Assembly (NCBI GenBank): GCA_002293845.1
Contig: DBEA01000007.1
Coordinates: 1-16,412 of the forward strand
DNA from: Patescibacteria group bacterium UBA918
Lineage (GTDB): Bacteria; Patescibacteriota; Minisyncoccia; Phycocordibacterales; UBA918
Reading direction: 5' to 3'
Length of the DNA stretch: 16,412 bases
Every line of letters begins with the position of its first letter. The stretch's first letter is position 1. Positions 7,471 to 13,796 of this stretch are shown here, one piece after another. A program made the translations under genes and the position numbers. The notes under the pieces were generated by a model. That model saw nothing but the letters and a program-made list of their open reading frames with translations. It searched no databases and was not told the DNA's origin.

Positions 7471-7503
7471 AGAAAACCGGCGAGTTTGGCTCGCCGGTTT
7501 TCT
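7471..7503 (+). terminator. Terminator after the 6827 gene
   Basis: A perfect 14-bp stem (7471-7484 with 7490-7503) with a 5-nt loop; TTTTCT is inside the 3' arm. It lies 14 bp past the stop. Confidence 0.88.
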
Positions 7504-7504
7504 A

Positions 7505-7534
7505 TTGGACAAGATCGTCGATTTAAGGTATTAT
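7505..7534 (+). promoter_or_regulatory. typA promoter
   Basis: TTGGAC (7505-7510) and TATTAT (7529-7534) are separated by 18 bp, giving a leader of about 43 nt. Confidence 0.6.
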
Positions 7535-7583
7535 CAAGTGCACTTTAAAGCGCCTTCAGCGCCTTTTCTATTCTCATTAAATT

Positions 7584-9365
7584 ATGGAAATCCGAAACAT
7601 CGCCATCATCGCGCACGTGGACCACGGTAAGACCACCTTGACTGATGCTTTGATGGAACAAACCGGCGCCCGCGAGGAGGGTCAGTCGATGGACTCCAAT
7701 GCCCTTGAGCGCGAGCGTGGTATCACTATTTACGCCAAGAACACCTCCATCGAATACAAAGGCACCAAGATCAACATCGTCGATACTCCCGGCCACGCCG
7801 ACTTCGGCAGTGAGGTGGAGCGCGTGCTTCGTTCCATCGATTCCGTTCTGCTCGTAGTCGATGCGCAGGAAGGTCCGATGCCTCAGACTCGCTTCGTTTT
7901 GAAAAAGTCTCTGGAACTCGGCCTCAAACCGATAGTGGTGATAAACAAGATCGACAAGCCGGCTGCCGATCCACATCGCACCGAGGAGCAGGTTTTGGAG
8001 TTGTTCCTGGAACTCGGCGCCACGGACGAACAGTCCAATTTTACCCCTGTCTATGCCATCGGCCGCGAGGGTGTCGCCATGCGCAAGCTCGAAGACGAGC
8101 GCAAGGATCTCTCACCTCTTCTCGATGTGATCTTGGAGCAGGTACCAGCTGCCGCCGCGTATAAAGAGGGCGAGCCTCTGGCCGCGCAGGTGTTCAACTT
8201 GGGATACGACAACTTCCTTGGCCGTCTGGCCGTGGCCCGCATCTACGCCGGCAAGATCGGTAAAGGACAGAATCTGCTCGTCATTCACGAGGGTCAGGAG
8301 GCCAAGAAAGGCCGTGTGGTGAAGCTTTCGACCTTCAAAGGCACTAATCAGGTCGAGACCGAGACCGCGTACGCCGGTGACATTGTGCTCGTGGCCGGTT
8401 TCCCCGACATCGACATCGGCGAGACCTTGACCGATTCGGAAGCCCAAGCCCCTCTTCCGGCCATTAAGGTGGATGAGCCGACGATCGGTCTGCGCTTCAT
8501 GCCTAATTCTTCGCCGTTCGCCGGCCGCGAAGGCAAGTTCGTCACCAGTCGCCAGATCAAAGAGCGCCTCGAGAAAGAACTCGAGATCAACGTCGGTCTC
8601 AAGGTGGATTTCTCCCAAGGAGACTCTTTCGAAGTGTTCGGCCGCGGTGAAATGCACATTTCCATATTACTCGAGAACATGCGCCGCGAAGGCTATGAAC
8701 TCGCCGTGTCTCAGCCGCAGGTGATCATCAAGGAAGAAGACGGTCAGAAACTAGAACCGTTCGAGGAAGTGGTGGCCGACATCCCTTCGGAGTTCCAAGG
8801 TCCGGTCATCGAGAAGCTCTCGAACCGCGGTTTCATCATGCAGAACATGATCCCGCACCAGAATCAGGTGCGATTGATGTTCGTCGGTCCGACTCGCGGT
8901 CTGTTGGGCTACAAAAACCAATTCATCATCGATACGAAGGGCGAAGGCATATTAGCTTCGCATTTCATCGGCTTCAAGCCGCATGCCGGCGAGATCAAGA
9001 AGCGCCAGGTCGGCTCGATGATTTCCATGGCTACCGGTAAGGCCCTTGGATTCTCGTTGTGGAATCTGCAGGATCGCGGCTCTCTCTACATCGGTCCGGG
9101 CACCGAGGTCTACGAAGGTATGGTGATCGGCAACACCTCGAAGGGCGAGGAGATGACCGTCAACCCGACCAAGGGCAAGGCGCTCTCTAACGTGCGCGCC
9201 TCCGGCTCCGACGAAGCCATCGACCTAGTGCCTTTTCGTCCTCTCTCAATCGAGCTCGGTCTCGAGATCATGGCTGACGATGAATATCTCGAAGTGACCC
9301 CTACCAGCGTACGGTTGCGCAAAGCGCTTCTTAAGGAGAGCGATAGAAAGAAGGGAGGAAAATAG
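7584..9365 (+). CDS. typA: Ribosome-associated translational GTPase TypA/BipA
   Basis: A 593-residue translational GTPase related to EF-G, which binds the 70S ribosome and acts in stress adaptation and large-subunit maturation. The G domain carries AHVDHGKT (10-17), RGIT with Thr48, DTPGH (67-71) and NKID (121-124). Where the G5 motif is expected the sequence reads AIGREG, rather than the usual SA(L/K)xG, so the G5 loop is atypical. EF-G-like domain 2, domains III and V, and the TypA-specific C-terminal domain (containing RGLLGYKNQFIIDTKGEG-type sequence and LWNLQDRGSL) are all present. Length is normal. It is monocistronic, with its own promoter and a 19-bp terminator stem. There is no Shine-Dalgarno before the ATG. 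Confidence 0.97.
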   Translation: MEIRNIAIIAHVDHGKTTLTDALMEQTGAREEGQSMDSNALERERGITIYAKNTSIEYKGTKINIVDTPGHADFGSEVERVLRSIDSVLLVVDAQEGPMPQTRFVLKKSLELGLKPIVVINKIDKPAADPHRTEEQVLELFLELGATDEQSNFTPVYAIGREGVAMRKLEDERKDLSPLLDVILEQVPAAAAYKEGEPLAAQVFNLGYDNFLGRLAVARIYAGKIGKGQNLLVIHEGQEAKKGRVVKLSTFKGTNQVETETAYAGDIVLVAGFPDIDIGETLTDSEAQAPLPAIKVDEPTIGLRFMPNSSPFAGREGKFVTSRQIKERLEKELEINVGLKVDFSQGDSFEVFGRGEMHISILLENMRREGYELAVSQPQVIIKEEDGQKLEPFEEVVADIPSEFQGPVIEKLSNRGFIMQNMIPHQNQVRLMFVGPTRGLLGYKNQFIIDTKGEGILASHFIGFKPHAGEIKKRQVGSMISMATGKALGFSLWNLQDRGSLYIGPGTEVYEGMVIGNTSKGEEMTVNPTKGKALSNVRASGSDEAIDLVPFRPLSIELGLEIMADDEYLEVTPTSVRLRKALLKESDRKKGGK

Positions 9366-9382
9366 TTACATTGTTGTATAGA

Positions 9383-9422
9383 AACGACACGGCGCGGCCC
9401 CAAGGGGCCGCGCCGTGTCGTT
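9383..9422 (+). terminator. typA terminator
   Basis: A perfect 19-bp stem (9383-9401 with 9404-9422), effectively with a CAAG loop, lies 17 bp past the typA stop. Confidence 0.88.
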
Positions 9423-9449
9423 ATTGGTAATTCAAAGTGCATAACCGAC

Positions 9450-9477
9450 TTGCGCTTGGTGGTGGACCTGCTAATAT
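9450..9477 (+). promoter_or_regulatory. Candidate promoter of an intergenic small RNA
   Basis: TTGCGC (9450-9455) and TAATAT (9472-9477) are separated by 16 bp, with TGC immediately before the -10 (extended -10). It lies after the typA terminator, and no + strand gene follows for almost 1 kb. Confidence 0.4.
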
Positions 9478-9483
9478 TTAATC

Positions 9484-9556
9484 GTCCCCCCGCTGCGGGC
9501 CGTCTGCCCGTGTCGACTCGGTCTCGTTGCCTCGCCTGGTAGCGAGACCATTTTTT
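9484..9556 (+). ncRNA. Candidate small RNA, about 73 nt
   Basis: Predicted from a promoter at 9450-9477 and a classic terminator: a 12-bp stem with two wobbles (9520-9531 with 9538-9549), then A and TTTTTT (9551-9556). No reading frame worth calling lies between. The 5' part is C/G-rich with a short CCCG/CGGG stem. It matches no RNA family I recognise (not tRNA-like, not 6S-like). An orphan terminator from a lost gene is the alternative. Confidence 0.4.
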
Positions 9557-9597
9557 ATCTCAAATCCTTGATACTAAAATCCTATAAGATATTGAGC

Positions 9598-9630
9598 AGG
9601 AAAGGCCGGCGCGAAGCGCCGGCCTTTCCT
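9598..9630 (-). terminator. Terminator of the pseudouridine synthase gene
   Basis: A perfect 15-bp stem (9598-9612 with 9616-9630) with a GAA loop; on the minus strand it ends in a T-rich arm and lies 35 bp past the stop at 9666. It could also act on the + strand. Confidence 0.8.
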
Positions 9631-9665
9631 TATCACTCTGTAACTTTGAAACTACGTACGATGTT

Positions 9666-10367
9666 CTACTTCAAACTCAATTCCTTCAAAAAATTCTCTA
9701 ATTCGCGTCCTACGATCTTACGATATTGATTTGGCTTCAACTGCCCGACCTTGATGTTGGCGATACGTACGCGCTTCAAAGTTTTCACTTGCCAACCCAG
9801 GGCCGCGCACATGCGCCGAATCTGATGTTTCTTACCTTCGGTCAAAACGATACGGAATCGTCGCTCGCCAGCCGGCGCCGTTAGCGCCGGCTTGGTGCGA
9901 TAACCCTCGATATCGACGCCCTCGGCCAATTTCTTCAGGAATCGCCCGGTCACCGCCTTGTCCACTTCGACTTCATATTCCTTTTCATGTTCGTTGCCGG
10001 GCTCTAGAAGCTCACCGGTCACCAAGCCGTCGTTCGTCACGATCATCAAACCTTCTGAATCCTTATCGAGCCGTCCGACAGGAAAAACGTCTTTCAGACC
10101 GAAGTCTTTCTTGAGTCTCGTCGCGACATCGACCTCGCCTTTCTTCGGTGAGTGCGAAATAATACCGCGCCCTTTGTAGTAGGCGAGGTAAGTCTTGGCC
10201 TTGGTAGCGTCGGGAGCGAGGCGAACAAGGTCGTCATCGCTCACTTTCTGGCCGATGACGGCCTTTTTGCCATTCACCAACACTTTGCCTTCGGCGATCA
10301 ACACATCGGCCTCCCGCCTGGAAGCGATCTTTCTATCAGCTAGATATTTGTTGAGACGGACGGTCAT
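9666..10367 (-). CDS. rluF: rRNA pseudouridine synthase, RsuA/RluB/RluF family
   Basis: A 233-residue enzyme that isomerises uridine to pseudouridine in rRNA. An N-terminal S4 RNA-binding domain is at about 3-45 (VRLNKYLADRKIASRREAD). The catalytic domain has GRLDKDSEGL with catalytic Asp101 and a C-terminal EGKKHQIRRMCAALG motif. The S4 start and the IRRMC motif resemble RluF (23S rRNA position 2604 in E. coli) more than RsuA or RluB, but it lacks the long C-terminal extension of E. coli RluF, so the exact target is uncertain. The ATG at 10367 is supported by an extended -10 ending 8 nt upstream. It is divergent from the ECF sigma gene, with 56 bp between start codons. Confidence 0.9.
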   Translation of the reverse strand: MTVRLNKYLADRKIASRREADVLIAEGKVLVNGKKAVIGQKVSDDDLVRLAPDATKAKTYLAYYKGRGIISHSPKKGEVDVATRLKKDFGLKDVFPVGRLDKDSEGLMIVTNDGLVTGELLEPGNEHEKEYEVEVDKAVTGRFLKKLAEGVDIEGYRTKPALTAPAGERRFRIVLTEGKKHQIRRMCAALGWQVKTLKRVRIANIKVGQLKPNQYRKIVGRELENFLKELSLK

Positions 10368-10375
10368 TTGTCATG

Positions 10376-10384
10376 AGTATAACA
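10376..10384 (-). promoter_or_regulatory. Extended -10 promoter of the pseudouridine synthase gene
   Basis: On the minus strand, TGTTATACT ends 8 nt before the start codon, giving a leaderless or nearly leaderless mRNA. It is identical to the nonamer before the 6084 gene. Confidence 0.6.
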
Positions 10385-10390
10385 TCGCCA

Positions 10391-10418
10391 TGAAACAAAA
10401 AGTCTTCGCCGACGTATA
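10391..10418 (+). promoter_or_regulatory. ECF-type autoregulatory promoter of the sigma gene
   Basis: TGAAAC (10391-10396) and CGTATA (10413-10418) are separated by exactly 16 bp. This is the promoter form known for SigW-type ECF sigma factors of Bacillus. It overlaps a sigma-70-like TATAAT at 10415-10420 that has no -35. Initiation would fall near 10424-10427, so the mRNA is probably leaderless or starts at the second ATG (10430). Confidence 0.65.
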
Positions 10419-10423
10419 ATAAA

Positions 10424-11023
10424 ATGGCTATGACCGTGATTGACGGCAACATCGCCAGTTTAAGCGATAACGAACTCGTAGCGCGCTCGCTTGAGGAGCG
10501 GGCCTTTTTCGGAGAACTGGTCGATCGCTATCAAGCCAAGCTCGGTCGCTATATCGCTCGTCTGGGCGTCCAAGACCCGGACGATCGCGACGATGTCTTG
10601 CAGGACATATTCATCAAGGTGTATAAAAACCTCAACAGTTTCGATCAAAGCCTTTCCTTTTCGTCTTGGATCTACCGCATCGCTCATAACGAAGCCGTCA
10701 GCTGGTACCGTCGCCGCAAAGCCCGACCGGAAGGATATTTGGTAGCCGATAGCGAGGCGGTCCTCGCGCTCGTCTCCGATGACGACCTAGACAGACCGGA
10801 AGAACGTTTCGACCGGGACATCGACGCCGCCTTGCTGGCTCGCGAGCTAGAAAAGCTCGACGACAAATATCGCGACATTTTGCTCTTGCGCTATTTCGAA
10901 CATTTGGAATACGAACAGATATCCGATGTCTTGAAAATACCCGTGGGTACCGTCGGTACCCTGGTGCATCGCGCTAAGAAGCAACTCAAAAAGAATCTTG
11001 AAAATTTAGCAATAAAAACATGA
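10424..11023 (+). CDS. ECF-type RNA polymerase sigma factor
   Basis: A 199-residue group 4 sigma factor. Region 2 is at about 30-98, with DDVLQDIFIKVYKNL and the aromatic FSSWIYRIAHNEAVSWYRR stretch that melts and reads the -10. An acidic linker is at about 108-136. Region 4 is at about 137-192, with a helix-turn-helix around EQISDVLKIPVGTVGTLVHRA that reads the -35. Region 3 is absent, as expected. ATG at 10424 is used; ATG at 10430 is two codons in and would also suit the predicted initiation point. The promoter matches the ECF type, so positive autoregulation is likely. It overlaps the next gene by 4 nt, the usual arrangement of an ECF sigma factor with its anti-sigma factor. Confidence 0.93.
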   Translation: MAMTVIDGNIASLSDNELVARSLEERAFFGELVDRYQAKLGRYIARLGVQDPDDRDDVLQDIFIKVYKNLNSFDQSLSFSSWIYRIAHNEAVSWYRRRKARPEGYLVADSEAVLALVSDDDLDRPEERFDRDIDAALLARELEKLDDKYRDILLLRYFEHLEYEQISDVLKIPVGTVGTLVHRAKKQLKKNLENLAIKT

Positions 11024-11976
11024 GTGAAATGACAGATAGACGCCCCGACATCAAGGAAACGATACTCGCACGCTTGGAACGCGAGGGCATCACTCCGCGC
11101 TCACGCTTGTATTGGCTGACGCACGAGTACTCCCTTTGGGGCGCATGGGGCCTCACGGTGCTTTTTGGCGCTTTGTCGTTAGCTGTTCTATCTTTCTCAT
11201 CGGTGTATATGGGTTACGCGCTCTACGAGGCGACCCACGAAAATTTCTTGACCTTCTTAGTCGATTCTTTGCCGTTTTTGTGGCTAGTGGCGGCGTCTTT
11301 CATGATTCTGGCCTCGTTTTTCAATATACGTCATACCAAGAACGGATATAAATATCCGGTGATACTCGTGGTTGGGAGTAGCCTGGGATTCAGTATCCTC
11401 GGCGGCGCGGTGCTACACTACCTCGGTGCAGGGTATTATCTCGACCGATTCTTGGGAGAGATGTCCGATACTTATCAATCTAGGCTCGAATTCGAAGCGC
11501 GTCTGTGGCAGGCCCCCAAGTACGGCCGGTTGGTTGGTCATGCAGCCCCTCCCGACGCCGTCGGTGCGATAAACGGCTTTGTTTTCTACGACATCGACGA
11601 ACGACCGTGGCCAATGGCGGATTCTGAGCTGGGGGAGCGAGAATCGGAGCTGCTGCGTTCGGGCCGAAAAGTGAAGCTTCTCTTTGCGACCAGTACCGTG
11701 GGCGGTGAGGAAGCTTTTTACGCCTGCGGCGTCTTCCCGTGGATGCTCGATGAAGTGCCTGCGATCGCTAAGTACAAGGAGAGCCGCGCGGAGTTCATTA
11801 ATCGTGTGGAAGAGCGAAGGGAGCGTTTTGCCACGGTCATAAATAATATGAAAAGCAAAGAGCGGCCGCTAGGGCCGTCGCCGACAGATATGCCGATTAC
11901 TTCGACTATGGCGATCGAAGCGGTCCCGATAGACAGCGGTCCTTGCGGAGTCTTGCCGTTATACGGGTCACGCTAA
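11020..11976 (+). CDS. Three-helix membrane protein, candidate anti-sigma factor
   Basis: A 318-residue membrane protein. A charged N-terminal segment of about 39 residues is followed by helices at about 40-66, 77-101 and 112-137, then a soluble domain of about 180 residues. With the N-terminus inside, that domain would lie outside the membrane. It carries two Cys, in YACGVF and GPCGVL. There is no HxxxCxxC zinc anti-sigma motif and no recognised anti-sigma domain; the call rests on the ATGA overlap with the ECF sigma gene and on topology. The short N-terminal segment (ETILARLEREGITPRSR) would be the part that could contact the sigma factor. It might instead be a member of the regulon. Confidence 0.6.
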   Translation: MSEMTDRRPDIKETILARLEREGITPRSRLYWLTHEYSLWGAWGLTVLFGALSLAVLSFSSVYMGYALYEATHENFLTFLVDSLPFLWLVAASFMILASFFNIRHTKNGYKYPVILVVGSSLGFSILGGAVLHYLGAGYYLDRFLGEMSDTYQSRLEFEARLWQAPKYGRLVGHAAPPDAVGAINGFVFYDIDERPWPMADSELGERESELLRSGRKVKLLFATSTVGGEEAFYACGVFPWMLDEVPAIAKYKESRAEFINRVEERRERFATVINNMKSKERPLGPSPTDMPITSTMAIEAVPIDSGPCGVLPLYGSR

Positions 11977-11999
11977 AAAATTGATATGCCTTGTGACAG

Positions 12000-12072
12000 T
12001 GTTTTCTTGTTCGGTCGCGGAATGATTGGGAACCAGCTTTCACTGGGGATTCCGCGACCAAACAAAAAAGCA
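12000..12072. repeat. Long inverted repeat with 24-nt arms
   Basis: Arms 12000-12023 and 12049-12072 pair with two mismatches and one wobble; the inner 11 bp (GGTCGCGGAAT) are perfect, and the 25-nt loop holds a small CCAG/CTGG stem. The arms are T-rich at the 5' end and A-rich at the 3' end on both strands, the reverse of a terminator. It begins 24 bp after the putative anti-sigma gene. Confidence 0.65.
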
Positions 12073-12236
12073 GACTTGAGAGGCTATCAATAACGAATGG
12101 TCGGGAATGAACGAGGAGAGGAGCGAAATCACCGGAGTTTATAGCAGTTTTGGGTTCTCCTGGCAACTACAGGCGTCACGATTCGCATTGACAATAAAAT
12201 ATCTTGTATTCCAGTCGGGTATTTAGCCCTGTTTTC
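12073..12236. other. Intergenic stretch with no recognised element
   Basis: I see no supported gene here. A TTGACA at 12188-12193 has no acceptable -10 at 15-19 bp. The one antisense frame lacks coding character. Confidence 0.5.
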
Positions 12237-12266
12237 TTTACATACTTACTCGGATTCTAGTATCAT
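12237..12266 (+). promoter_or_regulatory. Candidate promoter of an intergenic small RNA
   Basis: TTTACA (12237-12242) and TATCAT (12261-12266) are separated by 18 bp. Initiation is predicted near 12273. Confidence 0.5.
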
Positions 12267-12272
12267 TATTGG

Positions 12273-12287
12273 TGATTGGGAATCAGC
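12273..12287. repeat. Second copy of TGATTGGGAAYCAGC
   Basis: This 15-mer matches 12023-12037 with one change (T for C). The copies are 250 bp apart in the same orientation. The first lies in the loop of the inverted repeat, the second at the predicted 5' end of the small RNA. Confidence 0.5.
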
Positions 12288-12378
12288 GAGTTTGTTATGA
12301 ACTTTACTCGCAATACAATTTCATGTCGTTGGTGTTTTAAAAAGCTGTTTTCCGCGTGTGCTCGGTGACAGCTTTTTT
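12273..12378 (+). ncRNA. Candidate small RNA, about 106 nt
   Basis: Bounded by the promoter at 12237-12266 and a strong terminator: a 10-bp stem AAAAAGCTGT (12339-12348) with 12368-12377, ending in TTTTTT. A GCGAGT/ACTCGC stem lies in the 5' half. There is no plausible reading frame. It matches no RNA family I recognise. It could alternatively be an attenuated leader of the surface-protein genes downstream. Confidence 0.45.
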
Positions 12379-12405
12379 GTTTGGTCTTCCTGTTCTCGAC
12401 ATAAT
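12377..12405 (+). promoter_or_regulatory. Candidate promoter upstream of the surface locus
   Basis: TTGTTT (12377-12382) and CATAAT (12400-12405) are separated by 17 bp; the -35 overlaps the T tract of the preceding terminator. If used, the glycine-rich gene would have a leader of about 200 nt containing the stem-loop at 12425-12475. No better promoter was seen closer to the gene. Confidence 0.35.
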
Positions 12406-12424
12406 AAATAACCTCAAAGGTATA

Positions 12425-12475
12425 CACGGATCCGTGTCGATCTGCCGCGCTATGGTAGATCGGGTCGGATCCGTG
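12425..12475. promoter_or_regulatory. 51-nt stem-loop in the surface-gene leader
   Basis: CACGGATCCG (12425-12434) pairs perfectly with 12466-12475; after a 3x3 internal loop, CGATCT (12438-12443) pairs with 12457-12462, then three more pairs close a 7-nt loop. No T tract follows. It is a candidate leader regulator or protein-binding palindrome. Confidence 0.5.
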
Positions 12476-12611
12476 GGCTCCTTTAGGTCGCTCGATCATT
12501 CATTACGGATGAACGAGGTCACCCAAGAGTTCACCGGCGAATAAAGGTCAGTTCGCCGCAGTCCTTATTAGGTTTATCAAACTACTTAATTAATTTTTTC
12601 AGTACTTATTT

Positions 12612-13706
12612 ATGACTACAGCATTAAACAAAACAGCGGTCGTGCTTGTTCTTCCTGCTCTGGCTTTCGGTCTGTTCGCAATGCCAGCCGATGCCTATGA
12701 GGACGACACCGTCACTGTGACCAATAGCAACACTGCTAACATCTCTAACGTAGCCGTATCTTCAGCTTCTACCGGCGGCAACGTTTCTCGTGGCGGTCGT
12801 GGCGGTCGCGGCGGAGCCGGCGGCAACGGCGGTAACAACGCCGGCGATGGCGGCGCAAGCGTCAACATCGCTCCTGGCGGCAGCACTCAGGGTGCTGGCG
12901 ACGGCGGCAATGGCGGAGCCGGTGGTGATGCCAATGGCGATGTCGATGGCGACAACGGAACTCAGACTGGTGGCGCTGGTGGCGCAGCTGGAGCTGGTGG
13001 CAACACTGGCGCTGGTGGCGCAGGAGGCGATTCTGGCAACGGCGGCAACGGTGGTAGCACCGGTGCTGGCGGTTCAGGTGGTAATGGTGGTGACGCTGGC
13101 AACGGCGGTGCTATCACTACCGGAGATGCTATCGCTAGCAACGAGGTCTCTAACGATGTCAACAACAACGACGTCGAAGTGATTCGCGATGCCGGCGAGG
13201 CAGATCTCGATGAGACCAATGCCGCAGTAGTTAATGCCAACGCTGTTGCTCTCGGCAACGTGGTGGCCGCAGCGGCAGATACTGGTGCCAATGAATCTAC
13301 CGGTGATAACGGTGGCGCAGCTGGTGACGCTGGCGACGGCGGCAACAACGCTGGTAACGGCGGTACTAGCCTCAACGTCGCTCCTGGTGGAGACACTCAA
13401 GGTGCTGGCGACGGCGGTAACGGCGGAGCCGGTGGCGACGCTGATTCTCTAGGTAGCGATGAAGTTGATGGTAGTCAGTCTGGCGGCGCCGGTGGCGCTG
13501 GCGCGACTGGCGGTACTACTGGTCCTGGCGGAGCTGGAGGTGACTCTGGCAACGGCGGCGCCGGTGGCGCTACCGGAGTTGGTGGACACGGTGGTGACGG
13601 AGGTGAAGGAGGTCAGGGCGGCGCCGTTTCTACCGGTGTTGCCGACTCTTGGAACGCTGTCACTAACGTAGTGAACCGCAACGTTGTTCGCGTAGTTCGC
13701 CGATAG
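12612..13706 (+). CDS. Secreted glycine-rich duplicated surface protein
   Basis: A 364-residue exported protein. The signal peptide is about residues 1-28 (ends MPADA). The mature part is two copies of one unit of about 171 residues: an Asn/Ala/Val-rich strand region ending TGGN (54-57) or TGAN (224-227), a Gly/Asn/Asp-rich run of about 112 residues made of GGAGG, GGNGG and DGGNGG, then ITTGDA or VSTGVA (Thr170, Thr341) leading into an Asn-spaced segment. Each Gly run contains the landmark PGG(S/D)TQGAGDGGNGGAGGDA. It resembles mycobacterial PE_PGRS repeats in composition only; there is no PE domain. No membrane anchor or sorting signal is seen at the C-terminus, which ends VVRVVRR. A role in cell-surface structure or adhesion is inferred. 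Confidence 0.8.
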   Translation: MTTALNKTAVVLVLPALAFGLFAMPADAYEDDTVTVTNSNTANISNVAVSSASTGGNVSRGGRGGRGGAGGNGGNNAGDGGASVNIAPGGSTQGAGDGGNGGAGGDANGDVDGDNGTQTGGAGGAAGAGGNTGAGGAGGDSGNGGNGGSTGAGGSGGNGGDAGNGGAITTGDAIASNEVSNDVNNNDVEVIRDAGEADLDETNAAVVNANAVALGNVVAAAADTGANESTGDNGGAAGDAGDGGNNAGNGGTSLNVAPGGDTQGAGDGGNGGAGGDADSLGSDEVDGSQSGGAGGAGATGGTTGPGGAGGDSGNGGAGGATGVGGHGGDGGEGGQGGAVSTGVADSWNAVTNVVNRNVVRVVRR

Positions 13707-13709
13707 TAC

Positions 13710-13787
13710 TAAGGGATAAAGGGTGTCCTCTTCGGAGGACCCCTCCCTTAAGGTCGTGGAGGACCACTGGTGGTCATCGTGACCTTA
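13710..13787 (+). promoter_or_regulatory. Two tandem hairpins between surface genes
   Basis: Hairpin 1 (13710-13750): a TAAGGGA/TCCCTTA outer stem, a one-sided TAAA bulge, then GGG/CCC and GTCCTC/GAGGAC capped by a C(TTCG)G tetraloop. Hairpin 2 (13749-13787): TAAGGTC/GACCTTA outside and GACCAC/GTGGTC inside. No T tract follows, so they are more likely an mRNA processing or 3'-protection element than a terminator. Hairpin 2 ends just before the GGAGGG ribosome-binding site. Confidence 0.6.
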
Positions 13788-13796
13788 TGGAGGGAC

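Noticed and set aside
8112..8657. 181-residue antisense frame in typA
   Set aside because: Opposite a fully conserved typA frame with no promoter or domain.
12029..12058. GGAACC as an ECF -35 box before the surface locus
   Set aside because: No ECF-type -10 at 15-18 bp; it lies within the loop of the inverted repeat.
11906..12166. 86-residue minus frame across the inverted repeat
   Set aside because: Includes the palindrome, overlaps the end of the 11020 gene, and shows no domain or start signal.
12695..13452. Long alternative-frame and antisense open frames over the glycine-rich gene (Ala/Leu/Val-rich or Pro-rich)
   Set aside because: Shadows of GGC/GGT repeats in other frames; no signal, no start context, and composition explained by the real frame.
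12780..13650. CRISPR-like or satellite array
   Set aside because: The periodic signal is Gly codons in one open frame, with no constant repeat and unique spacer pattern.
12612..13706. A mycobacterial PE_PGRS protein
   Set aside because: No PE domain; a normal signal peptide is present, and the flanking genes are not mycobacterial in style.
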